A stretch of 64,000 nucleotides of DNA from Halospina sp040196175 (GTDB taxonomy: Bacteria; Pseudomonadota; Gammaproteobacteria; Pseudomonadales; Oleiphilaceae). The translations under genes and the position numbers were made by a program. Below, in pieces: positions 9,381 to 16,943 of this stretch (positions are counted from its first letter, which is position 1; every line of letters begins with the position of its first letter). The stretch spans positions 62,001-126,000 of the forward strand of contig NZ_JBEFNF010000006.1 of NCBI RefSeq assembly GCF_040196175.1, in the 5' to 3' direction. Below the pieces are notes generated by a model. The model worked only from the letters and a program-made list of their open reading frames with translations. It was not told the origin of the DNA and searched no databases.

Positions 9381-12300
9381 CAGAAACCTCCCCGGAGCTG
9401 TTTTTGCTTCCGCTATTGCTCAACCAGATCGAGAACTCCTCGAAAAGCCGGTAAAAGAGCGGCACGAAGAAAAGCGCCAGGGTACTCGCGACGATCATGC
9501 CACCGACCACCACGGTACCGATCTCCTGCCGGCTGGAAGCACCGGCCCCGGTCGCCACCACCAGTGGCAGCGAGCCGATGATGAACGTCAGCGCCGTCAT
9601 CATGATGGCCCGGAAACGCTGCTGGGCCGCGGCTATGGCCGCATCCTTGGGCGACAGCCCTTGCTTGCGGTTCTGCGCCGCGAACTCCACGATCAGGATG
9701 GCGTTCTTCGCGGCCAGCCCAATCAGCACCAGCAGCCCCACCTGGAAGTAGATGTCATTGGGGAAGCCGCGTAGCAACGAGGCCAGCGCCGCCCCAAAAA
9801 CGCCGAACGGAATCGCTGTGGCCACGGCCAACGGCAGGGTCAGACGCTCATACTGAGCCGCCAGAATAAGGAACACCATAACCAGCCCGAGACCGAAGGC
9901 AATGGTACCGGCCTGGCCGGCCGCCTGAAGCTGATACGCCTGACCGATCCAGCCCAGTGGCGTATTCGACCCCAGGTTTTCGTCCGCAACCTCCTGAAGC
10001 GCCGTCATCGCATCGCCGGTTGTGTAGCCCGGCGCGGGATCCGCCGCAATGTTGGCAGCCGGGTAAACATTGAACCGGTTAATGATGTCCGCGCCGGTCT
10101 CCCGGGTCAGTGTAACCAGGGAGCTGACCGGTATCATCTGGCCGCTGTTGGAGCGCACAAAGACCCGCCGCAGATCTTCCGGCCGGCTCCGGAACTCGCC
10201 TTCGGCCTGCATGTTCACCTGCCAGTTGCGACCCTGCATGGTGAAGTCATTCACGTAATAGGTTCCGAAAGTGCTCTGCATGGCGGAGAACACCTCGCTG
10301 ACCGGCACATCCAGCGCCATAGCCTTCTTGCGATCCACCTCTGCCTTATAGCGCGGGATACTGACGTCCAGATCCGTTCGCGCATTGGTCAGAACCGGGT
10401 GCGCGTTGGCGGCCTGCACCATTTCCTGCGTCAGGCTGTGCAGTTCCTTGGTGGTCATGCCGCGCTGGTCCTGTATGAACGCCTCGACACCACCGGTAAG
10501 CGACAGCCCCTGAATGGGCGGCGGTACAAAGGACATGACGTTGGCTTCCTCAACGCCAGCCCCCATGCCCATGATCTTGTTGGTCACAGCAGAGGCCGAC
10601 TGACCCGCTCCCTGGCGCTTGTCCCAGTCCTCAAGCGTGACGAAGGCGATGCCGGCATGTGAGCGCATGGCGCTCGCGAGCATGTCGTAACCGGCAAACG
10701 CAGTCACATTCTCGACTTCCGGCAGTTCCAGCACGTTGTTAACCAGTTCCTCACGCACTGCTTCACTGCGGCCAAGTGACGAGGCCGGCGGCAGGTAGGA
10801 GGCCATCAACACATAGCCCTGATCCTCCTGGGGGACCAGCCCGGAGGGCAACCGGTCAAGCATCCAGAGTGTCGCGCCGATGAACACAAAGAAAAGCACA
10901 ACGCCGACGACAGCATGGTTCAGGATCCAGGTCACACCGCCAACAAAGACATTGGTGACCTTTTCAAAAGCCGCGTTGAACCACTGGAAAGGATTGGAAA
11001 CATCCTTGGGTTCGCTGTCCAGCAGGCGAGCGCACATGGCTGGGGTCAGTGTCAGCGCCACAATCCCCGAAATCACGATGGAAACAGCGATGGTCACGGC
11101 GAACTGGCGGTAGAGCTCACCCGTCAGCCCGCCCAGAAAACCAACGGGTGCGAAAACCGCCACCAGCACCAGAGTGGACGACACCACAGCGCCGGAAACC
11201 TGCCCCATGGTTCCAACCGAGGCGCCATAGGCACTCATGCCGTGCTCCTGCATCAGGCGCTCAACGTTTTCCATGACGATAATGGCGTTATCCACGACCA
11301 CACCAATGGCCAGAATGAGCCCGAACAGCGTCAGCAGGTTGACCGAAAAGTCCAAAACCGTCATGCCCGCAAAGGTGCCGATCAGTGCCACGGGGATGGC
11401 CATCAGCGGAATCAGGGCGGCCCGCAGGTGCTGCAGAAAGACAAAGGTCACCAGCGACACCAGCACCAGCGCGATCACCAGGGTGATCACAACCTCCTGA
11501 ATCGAGACTTGAATGAAAGTCGTGGTGTCGTAAGGAATCTCGTACTGGATGTCCTCGGGGAAGCGCTTTTCCAGGTCTTTGAGTACTTCCCGCACGTTGG
11601 TCGCGGTTTCCAGCGCATTGGCGCCGGGCTGCAGGTAAACACCCAAAGGAACCGCCGCCTGGCCATTGAAACTGGCGGAAAAGTCATAGTTCTGCGCGCC
11701 GAGCTCCACGCTGGCCACATCCCCCAGGCGCAGCGATGCCCCATCACTGGTGGTGCGCAGCATAATATCCTCGAATTCCGAGGGATCGCTCATCTGCTTG
11801 GGCGTGGACACACTGAAGGTGAACGCCTGGTCCACTGGGGCTGGTTGAGCACCAAGCCGGCCAGCGGCGAACTGTGAGTTCTGTGACCTCAGTGCCTTGG
11901 CCACATCCAATGGCGAGATGTTGTATTCGGCCATCTTGTCCGGCTGCAGCCAGATGCGCATGGAATAGTCTTTGGCGCCAAACAGCGACGCATTGCCCAC
12001 ACCCGGCGTGCGGACCAGTTCATCAATTACGTTCAGCAGCGCGTAGTTGGAAATGTCGATGGTGTCGGTATTGCCCGACTTCGAAGACAGCGCCACAACC
12101 TGAAGAATTGAAGTGGAGCGGGCCTCAACCTTTACGCCCTGCTCGCGCACCGACTGGGGCAGGCTGGACACGGCCCGCTGAACCCGGTTGTTGACGTTGA
12201 TCGTCGCCTGGTCCGGGTCCGTTCCCACCTCAAAGGAGACCGTGATCTGGACGCTGCCGGCATCGGTGCTGCCTGACTCCATGTAGATCATGTCGTCAAC

Positions 12301-12513
12301 GCCGTTGATTTCCTGTTCCAGCGGGGCAGCCACGCTGTCAGCCAGAACCTCGGCGCTCGCGCCAGGGTAGCTCGCTTCAACAACCACCTCAGGTGGGACC
12401 ACATCCGGGTACTGTTTGACCGGGAGCCCCATCAGCGAGGCCGCCCCCGCAATCACAATGATGATGGACAGGACCGCCGAGAAGATCGGGCGATCAATGA
12501 AGAATCGAAACAT
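9373..12513 (-). CDS. HAE1-type RND multidrug efflux permease
   Basis: This 1046-residue permease opens with FFIDRPIFSAVLSIIIVIAG, the standard HAE1 start, and has the paired large periplasmic loops and two six-helix bundles of AcrB/MexB homologues. The proton-relay helix is LAIGVVVDNAIIVMENVERL: Asp408 is present and the next residue is Asn where AcrB has a second Asp. The gene sits between its adaptor (TGATG coupling at 12513) and its channel (8-base overlap). Expected role: proton-driven export of hydrophobic or amphiphilic compounds. Confidence 0.94.
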   Translation of the reverse strand: MFRFFIDRPIFSAVLSIIIVIAGAASLMGLPVKQYPDVVPPEVVVEASYPGASAEVLADSVAAPLEQEINGVDDMIYMESGSTDAGSVQITVSFEVGTDPDQATINVNNRVQRAVSSLPQSVREQGVKVEARSTSILQVVALSSKSGNTDTIDISNYALLNVIDELVRTPGVGNASLFGAKDYSMRIWLQPDKMAEYNISPLDVAKALRSQNSQFAAGRLGAQPAPVDQAFTFSVSTPKQMSDPSEFEDIMLRTTSDGASLRLGDVASVELGAQNYDFSASFNGQAAVPLGVYLQPGANALETATNVREVLKDLEKRFPEDIQYEIPYDTTTFIQVSIQEVVITLVIALVLVSLVTFVFLQHLRAALIPLMAIPVALIGTFAGMTVLDFSVNLLTLFGLILAIGVVVDNAIIVMENVERLMQEHGMSAYGASVGTMGQVSGAVVSSTLVLVAVFAPVGFLGGLTGELYRQFAVTIAVSIVISGIVALTLTPAMCARLLDSEPKDVSNPFQWFNAAFEKVTNVFVGGVTWILNHAVVGVVLFFVFIGATLWMLDRLPSGLVPQEDQGYVLMASYLPPASSLGRSEAVREELVNNVLELPEVENVTAFAGYDMLASAMRSHAGIAFVTLEDWDKRQGAGQSASAVTNKIMGMGAGVEEANVMSFVPPPIQGLSLTGGVEAFIQDQRGMTTKELHSLTQEMVQAANAHPVLTNARTDLDVSIPRYKAEVDRKKAMALDVPVSEVFSAMQSTFGTYYVNDFTMQGRNWQVNMQAEGEFRSRPEDLRRVFVRSNSGQMIPVSSLVTLTRETGADIINRFNVYPAANIAADPAPGYTTGDAMTALQEVADENLGSNTPLGWIGQAYQLQAAGQAGTIAFGLGLVMVFLILAAQYERLTLPLAVATAIPFGVFGAALASLLRGFPNDIYFQVGLLVLIGLAAKNAILIVEFAAQNRKQGLSPKDAAIAAAQQRFRAIMMTALTFIIGSLPLVVATGAGASSRQEIGTVVVGGMIVASTLALFFVPLFYRLFEEFSIWLSNSGSKNSSGEVSDA

Positions 12514-13700
12514 CAGTTGCTCTCCCCATCGCTCTGGCCGCCGACTTTAACCGTCATACCGGGCTGACGGATGCCGGCCATGCCTTCAACCACTACCCGG
12601 TCACCCGTTTCCAGACCCTGCGTAATGATCCGCCGGCCATCGACGACCTGGCCGGTTTCCACAGAGCGGGGGTGGGCCTTGTTCTCATCATCGACAACAA
12701 AGACCTGAAGGCCTCCATTCTGGCCGTCAGACACAGCCTTGGCAGGAACCGTGACAACATCCTGAAGCGTCTGGAGCTTCACCCGGATCCGCACAAACTG
12801 GCCAGGGACAATGCGCTGCTGTTCATTGGGGAACACCGCACGGGCGGTCACCGTGCCCGTCTCTGGATCAATGGTGCTGGCTGTAAAGTCGATGGTGCCC
12901 TTCTGGTCATAGACGCTGCCGTCCGGCAGGATCAGCGACGCAGTACTGCGATGATCGCCCTTATCATCGGAGCGCAGGGCCTCGCGCGCCCGGCGTCGGG
13001 CTGCGGCGTCGTTTTCGGGAAGCGCAAAGCGCACATGGACCGGGTCCATCTGAGTGATGTGCGTCAACTCGGTGCCACGCTCGACCAGGTTGCCCTCGGA
13101 TTGGGACTCGAGCGAAGTCACCCCGGTTACTGGCGCCTCCACATCGGTATAACCCAATTCAAGCTCGGCGCGCTCAACCTCTGCCTCGGCCACCGCGACC
13201 TGCGCCTGGGCCAGTTCAAACGCGGACTGTGCATTGTCACGTTCACGCTCACTGACTGCGTTCTTTTCGTAAAGACTGGACACCCGGTTCCATTCGCGCC
13301 TGGCCTGATTGAGATCCGCCTTGGCGGACTGCAGCTGGGCCCTGGCGGCCTGCAGCGCTACCTCAAAGGGTTCCGGGTCAATCCGGAAAAGAGCCTCATC
13401 CTTCTGAACAACCTTACCCTCATCGTACAGTCGCTCCTCCAGAACGCCCTCCACGCGGGCTCGCACCGCCACTTCACGTGACCCCCGAACCCGCCCGGCG
13501 TAATCCTCACGGATGGTCACATCCTCGGTCTCGACTTCAGTGACCGACACCGGAGGCGGCGGTGCGCTGCCACCTTTCTGGCTTTCGCCACTGCCGCCAC
13601 AGGCCGCAAGGCCCAGCGTCAGTACCAGCGCGGCGCTGACGCCACCAACACGACGGGCAGCGCCGCCCGCTTTGACTTCTGTCCGGGTCAACTGATTCAT
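12513..13700 (-). CDS. RND efflux periplasmic adaptor, AcrA/MexA type lipoprotein
   Basis: This 395-residue adaptor has a lipobox GLAACGGSG near residue 34, the barrel-sandwich sequence YAGRVRGSREVAVRARVEGV, a coiled-coil hairpin at about residues 105-170, and the C-terminal TGDRVVVEGMAGIRQPGMTV that is typical of AcrA. The Shine-Dalgarno CGGAG sits 10 bases before the ATG. It lies 53 bases after tetR on the same strand and is coupled to the permease by TGATG, so tetR, adaptor, permease and channel form one autoregulated operon. Confidence 0.93.
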   Translation of the reverse strand: MNQLTRTEVKAGGAARRVGGVSAALVLTLGLAACGGSGESQKGGSAPPPPVSVTEVETEDVTIREDYAGRVRGSREVAVRARVEGVLEERLYDEGKVVQKDEALFRIDPEPFEVALQAARAQLQSAKADLNQARREWNRVSSLYEKNAVSERERDNAQSAFELAQAQVAVAEAEVERAELELGYTDVEAPVTGVTSLESQSEGNLVERGTELTHITQMDPVHVRFALPENDAAARRRAREALRSDDKGDHRSTASLILPDGSVYDQKGTIDFTASTIDPETGTVTARAVFPNEQQRIVPGQFVRIRVKLQTLQDVVTVPAKAVSDGQNGGLQVFVVDDENKAHPRSVETGQVVDGRRIITQGLETGDRVVVEGMAGIRQPGMTVKVGGQSDGESN

Positions 13701-13753
13701 GATTGCTTTTACTCCGCGACAATAACGATCGGTGTGATAAAAAAACCTTGGCC

Positions 13754-14383
13754 TCAGCCAGTGTGATCATCCGGTTTGAGGATGCCCCTGAACAGCAGAT
13801 CGACGATTTCATCGGCTTTCCGCGAACGGGACTCCCGGTCGCCGGCCAGACGCTGGGAGAAGACCGCGCCATAGAGCAGATCGCTGAACACTTCCTGAGC
13901 CAGCTCCGGGGCCATGTCCGAGCGCATGCGTCCCTGCTCGATCAATGCCTCAAAGCGCTTACGCCACTTTTCCTTGTGACTCTCTTGATAGACGAAATAG
14001 AGCGGTTTCGTGTTTCTGGGGAATTCAGCGCGTTCCTGGATGAAGAGCTCGACGGTCTCCGGGTTCTGCTCAAAGAACTCCAGGTACCGATGAATCCCGA
14101 GCCGGAGCTGCTCCAGTGGATCCGTCAGCGTATCCACCACGTCGTTCACATGCCGGGTCAGATCCTCGAGCGCTTTTTCAACCGTGGCCATGAACAGCGC
14201 CTCCTTGCCCGGAAAGCAACGGTAGACCGTGCCCTTACCCGCGCCGGCGCGTTCCGCAATACGATCCATTTCGGCACAACGGAATCCCACCTCGGCGAAT
14301 ACCACCGCAGCGGCTTGAAGCACCTCACTTCGGCGTTGCTCCGGTGTTTTGTGAGTACGGGTTGAGCGTTGGGAATGATCCAA
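13754..14383 (-). CDS. TetR/AcrR-family repressor of the efflux operon
   Basis: This 209-residue TetR regulator has the helix-turn-helix at about residues 37-58 (MDRIAERAGAGKGTVYRCFP) and a C-terminal ligand domain close to the AcrR/AefR group (IHRYLEFFEQNPETVELFIQ). I place the start at a TTG at 14383, preceded by GAGGA at good spacing and giving MDHSQRSTRT. The open frame continues far upstream but crosses the promoter and the opposite-strand tcdA gene, so the longer version is not real. It is the first gene of the efflux operon and very probably binds the two palindromes immediately upstream, repressing itself and the pump. Confidence 0.9.
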   Translation of the reverse strand: MDHSQRSTRTHKTPEQRRSEVLQAAAVVFAEVGFRCAEMDRIAERAGAGKGTVYRCFPGKEALFMATVEKALEDLTRHVNDVVDTLTDPLEQLRLGIHRYLEFFEQNPETVELFIQERAEFPRNTKPLYFVYQESHKEKWRKRFEALIEQGRMRSDMAPELAQEVFSDLLYGAVFSQRLAGDRESRSRKADEIVDLLFRGILKPDDHTG

Positions 14384-14399
14384 ACGTCGCTTCCTCTTT

Positions 14400-14418
14400 G
14401 CGGACTGACCAGTCCGTC
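14400..14418. promoter_or_regulatory. operator 1 of the tetR-efflux promoter
   Basis: CGGACT, four bases, AGTCCG is a perfect inverted repeat in the sequence GCGGACTGACCAGTCCGTC. It lies 17 bases upstream of the TTG start, over the predicted transcription start. A second copy with one base change lies 38 bases away. The size and symmetry fit a TetR dimer site. Confidence 0.75.
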
Positions 14419-14420
14419 TA

Positions 14421-14449
14421 ATGATACAGAGACCCTTGCGGACTGACAA
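14421..14449 (-). promoter_or_regulatory. sigma-70 promoter of the tetR-efflux operon
   Basis: On the minus strand, TTGTCA (14449-14444) and TATCAT (14426-14421) are separated by exactly 17 bases. This is a strong match to the housekeeping consensus. The -35 box lies inside operator 2, and operator 1 covers the region just after the -10 box, so repressor bound at either site would block RNA polymerase. Confidence 0.75.
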
Positions 14450-14456
14450 GTCCGTC
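14438..14456. promoter_or_regulatory. operator 2 of the tetR-efflux promoter
   Basis: GCGGACTGACAAGTCCGTC is a second copy of the operator palindrome, differing from the first only in the spacer (GACA for GACC). It contains the -35 box of the leftward promoter. It is also 60-80 bases upstream of the rightward tcdA gene and could influence that gene too. Confidence 0.75.
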
Positions 14457-14518
14457 CTTCTGATATCAACTTTCTGGTAGAATCCGCAATAACCGATACA
14501 CCCTGTATGGAGCCCTCC

Positions 14519-15337
14519 GTGACACCAGACTCCTTCACTCAACGCTTTGGCGGCATAGAGCGCCTTTACGGCGAGACAACCGCGCGCGCATTCGCTGATG
14601 CCCACATTGTTGTTGCCGGACTCGGTGGCGTTGGCTCCTGGGCCGCAGAAGCTCTGGCCCGCAGCGGCATCGGTGCGCTCACCCTGATCGATATGGATGA
14701 AATCTGTGTGACCAACACCAACCGCCAGCTCCACACACTGGCGGACACCATCGGGCGCTCCAAGGTTGAGGTAATGGCCGAGCGACTCCAGGCGATCAAC
14801 CCGGAGTGCCGCGTCACAGCCGTAATGCAGTTCGTCACCCTTCGGAACATGGAACAGGTTCTGCCCCGGGAGTGTGATGCAGTGGTGGACGCCATCGACA
14901 GCGTCAACCACAAGGCCGCCCTGCTCGCTAACTGTCGCAGGCGCAAACAATGGGTGATCTGCGCCGGCGGAGCCGGTGGCCAGACCGATCCCACGCGTAT
15001 CCGGGTTGCCGATCTCAGCCGGACCACCCAGGATCCGCTTCTGGCCAAAGTGCGCAACCTGCTGCGCCGGGAATACGGCTTTTCCCGCAACCCGAAGCGA
15101 CGCTTCAACATTCCGGCAATCTACTCCGAGGAGCAACTCACCTACCCGACCCCGGAAGGCGGCACCACCCGCCAGAAACCCAGCGACGGGCCCACCCGTC
15201 TGGATTGCAGCTCGGGCTTCGGAGCCGCCAGCTTTGTGACCGGTACCTTCGGTTTTGTCGCGGCCTCAAAGGTGCTTGAACAGCTGGCCCGCCGCCATGA
15301 AAAAATGCGGGCCAAAGCAGACACTGAAGGCAAGTGA
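14519..15337 (+). CDS. tcdA: tRNA threonylcarbamoyladenosine dehydratase (t6A to ct6A), TcdA/CsdL
   Basis: This E1-like ThiF/MoeB-family enzyme cyclises t6A37 of ANN-decoding tRNAs to ct6A using ATP. It has RFGGIERLYGE, typical of TcdA, the nucleotide-binding GLGGVGSWAAEALARSGIG, and DAIDSVNHKAAL. Length is about 272 residues against 268 in E. coli. An ATG at 14507 is in frame, but GGAG lies 6 bases before a GTG at 14519, so I prefer the GTG; the upstream ATG has no Shine-Dalgarno. It stands divergent to the tetR-efflux operon and is followed closely by the kinase-like gene. Confidence 0.92.
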   Translation: MTPDSFTQRFGGIERLYGETTARAFADAHIVVAGLGGVGSWAAEALARSGIGALTLIDMDEICVTNTNRQLHTLADTIGRSKVEVMAERLQAINPECRVTAVMQFVTLRNMEQVLPRECDAVVDAIDSVNHKAALLANCRRRKQWVICAGGAGGQTDPTRIRVADLSRTTQDPLLAKVRNLLRREYGFSRNPKRRFNIPAIYSEEQLTYPTPEGGTTRQKPSDGPTRLDCSSGFGAASFVTGTFGFVAASKVLEQLARRHEKMRAKADTEGK

Positions 15338-15339
15338 TC

Positions 15340-16182
15340 ATGGCCGGTGTTCAGCAAGCTCTGGCAAATCAGCTTAACAGCGCGGTAACAGCCATTCAGC
15401 CAATCGGCGGGGGCAGCATCAACAACGCGGCACGGCTGACCCTTGCGGATGGCCGGACACTGTTCCTCAAGACCCATCCATCCCCGCCCGCCGGCTTCTT
15501 TGAAGCGGAAGCAGCCGGCCTGCAGGCACTGGCAGCAGCCCATGCCGTACGCATTCCGGCAGTGATCGCGGTTGCTGAACAAGGGCTGTTACTGGAATGG
15601 CTTGAAGGCCGGCACGGGCGGAACTTCGCCCGCCAGCTTGGGGAACAGTTGGCACAGCTTCACAGCACCACTGCCAGCGAGTTTGGCTTTGAGCGGGACA
15701 ACTTCTGCGGCCTGACCCCTCAGCCCAACCCGCGCATGCGCGACGGCTTCCGGTTCTTCGCGGAAGCGCGCCTGCTGCACCAGGGGCGGATGGCGCGCGA
15801 CAGTGGCCGACTTGGCAAGAACGACATCCAGCAGCTGGAATCGCTCGCCGGCCGGTTGCACCGCTGGATACCGGAACAACCCGCCAGCCTGATCCACGGC
15901 GATCTCTGGTCCGGCAACATTCACTCCGGCCCGGAAGGCGAGCCGGTACTCATCGACCCGGCCACCCATTACGGCTGGGCCGAAGCGGACCTGGCCATGA
16001 CCACACTGTTCGGTAGCCAGCCACGCGCTTTCTACGAGGCCTACCTCACCAACAGTCCGGTGGAGAGGGACTGGGAGGAGCGGGCACCGCTTTACAATCT
16101 TTATCACGAGCTGAACCACCTGAACCTTTTCGGTGGCCCCTGGGCCAGCGGCGTTCGGCAAACCCTTAAACGGTTTGGGTGA
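15340..16182 (+). CDS. fructosamine kinase family protein
   Basis: This 280-residue protein is of the fructosamine/ketosamine-3-kinase family, an aminoglycoside-phosphotransferase fold. Visible motifs are GGGSINNAARLTL at the N terminus, the catalytic loop HGDLWSGNI (about residue 186) and the metal-binding LIDPATHYGWAEADLAM. Members phosphorylate sugars attached to protein amines, which then detach (protein deglycation). A GTG overlaps the tcdA stop, but GAAGG lies 9 bases before the ATG at 15340 and only 3 before the GTG, so the ATG is the better start. Probably co-transcribed with tcdA. Confidence 0.9.
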   Translation: MAGVQQALANQLNSAVTAIQPIGGGSINNAARLTLADGRTLFLKTHPSPPAGFFEAEAAGLQALAAAHAVRIPAVIAVAEQGLLLEWLEGRHGRNFARQLGEQLAQLHSTTASEFGFERDNFCGLTPQPNPRMRDGFRFFAEARLLHQGRMARDSGRLGKNDIQQLESLAGRLHRWIPEQPASLIHGDLWSGNIHSGPEGEPVLIDPATHYGWAEADLAMTTLFGSQPRAFYEAYLTNSPVERDWEERAPLYNLYHELNHLNLFGGPWASGVRQTLKRFG

Positions 16183-16225
16183 AACAGGTTTGTGAGACGC
16201 ATCACACTGGCGTTCTGTGGCCGAC

Positions 16226-16253
16226 TTGACGGGGTGCGGCCCAATGGCATAAT
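16226..16253 (+). promoter_or_regulatory. putative promoter ahead of the lipase cassette
   Basis: TTGACG (16226-16231) and CATAAT (16248-16253) are 16 bases apart, a fair sigma-70 match in the gap after the fructosamine-kinase-like gene. It would give the following lower-GC cassette its own transcription start. Confidence 0.45.
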
Positions 16254-16297
16254 TGAACCCAGATTAAGAGACAGGATGTCAGCCACAGGACACGGAA

Positions 16298-16375
16298 ATG
16301 GTCAGCACCCCCGCACCAGCTGCAACTTCTGCGACTGATAAGCGACGCGCCGCCACTACGGTACTCCCGGTATGA
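16298..16375 (+). other. possible 25-codon leader ORF
   Basis: An ATG at 16298, after the weak purine run AGGACACGGAA, opens a 25-codon frame (MVSTPAPAATSATDKRRAAT...). Its stop overlaps the ATG of the next gene as ATGA. It may be a coupled leader peptide or the remnant of a small protein truncated when the cassette arrived. Nothing in the sequence proves that it is translated. Confidence 0.25.
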
Positions 16376-16911
16376 CCCATCACCGCACCGTTGCCTCATG
16401 GCGCAGGCTCAGCCTGATCCCGTTACTGATGGCTACCAGTTACTTTCTGTATTCCAGCGAGGTTATGGCCGATATGTTCGGATGGTTCAAACGTTATGAT
16501 GTGCATCTTTCGCCGGAGGTTAAGGGGCGGATTCTGGAGGATGGGGAGCCGATAGCCGACGTCGATGTTTATCGGGAACTCATATACGCGGAACACTACA
16601 TGGAGAAAACTGTCACCGATTCCGAGGGCCGTTTTTCATTTCCAGAGAAAACGATACGCTCACGTGAGCCTGGGAAACTCCTTGGCGTGGAACATATCAC
16701 GCAGTCCATCACAGCAGACCACGGTCAAAAAACCTACCTCCTGTGGCGAACTACCAGTACCAGCACAACTCCTGAAAGAGTCATAGTGGAAAAGCTGAAT
16801 CATATGGAATGTGATCTAAGCAATGCTGAAACGCTGCACCATTTCACTATAGCTGAACACCCTAATTTCACTCACAACGTTAGGGGCATCTGCCGCTGGC
16901 AGGATAGCTAA
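16372..16911 (+). CDS. DUF6795-like protein, possible immunity partner of the lipase
   Basis: This 179-residue protein has a hydrophobic N-terminal stretch (LSLIPLLMATSYFLYSSEVMA) followed by a compact domain starting MFGWFKRYDVHLSPEVKG. The domain has a carboxypeptidase-regulatory-like beta fold (GRILEDGEPIADVDVYREL, then TVTDSEGRFSFPEKTIRS) and ends NVRGICRWQDS, which I recognise as DUF6795. The N terminus could be a signal peptide or membrane anchor placing the domain in the periplasm. The gene lies 32 bases before a class 3 lipase gene, and base composition of both is lower in GC than their neighbours. An immunity role is inference from this pairing; the domain's function is not known to me. 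Confidence 0.65.
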   Translation: MTHHRTVASWRRLSLIPLLMATSYFLYSSEVMADMFGWFKRYDVHLSPEVKGRILEDGEPIADVDVYRELIYAEHYMEKTVTDSEGRFSFPEKTIRSREPGKLLGVEHITQSITADHGQKTYLLWRTTSTSTTPERVIVEKLNHMECDLSNAETLHHFTIAEHPNFTHNVRGICRWQDS

Positions 16912-16943
16912 ACCAAGGAAAATAAATCACAAAAGGATTTGTT

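Noticed and set aside
10915..11877. A 320-codon rightward frame
   Set aside because: Antisense to the HAE1 RND permease; the composition (His/Gln/Asn-rich) is typical of a frame shadow in GC-rich DNA.
13754..15136. A 460-codon leftward frame including the TetR domain
   Set aside because: Only the part from the TTG at 14383 matches a TetR protein. The rest crosses the promoter and operators and runs antisense to tcdA.
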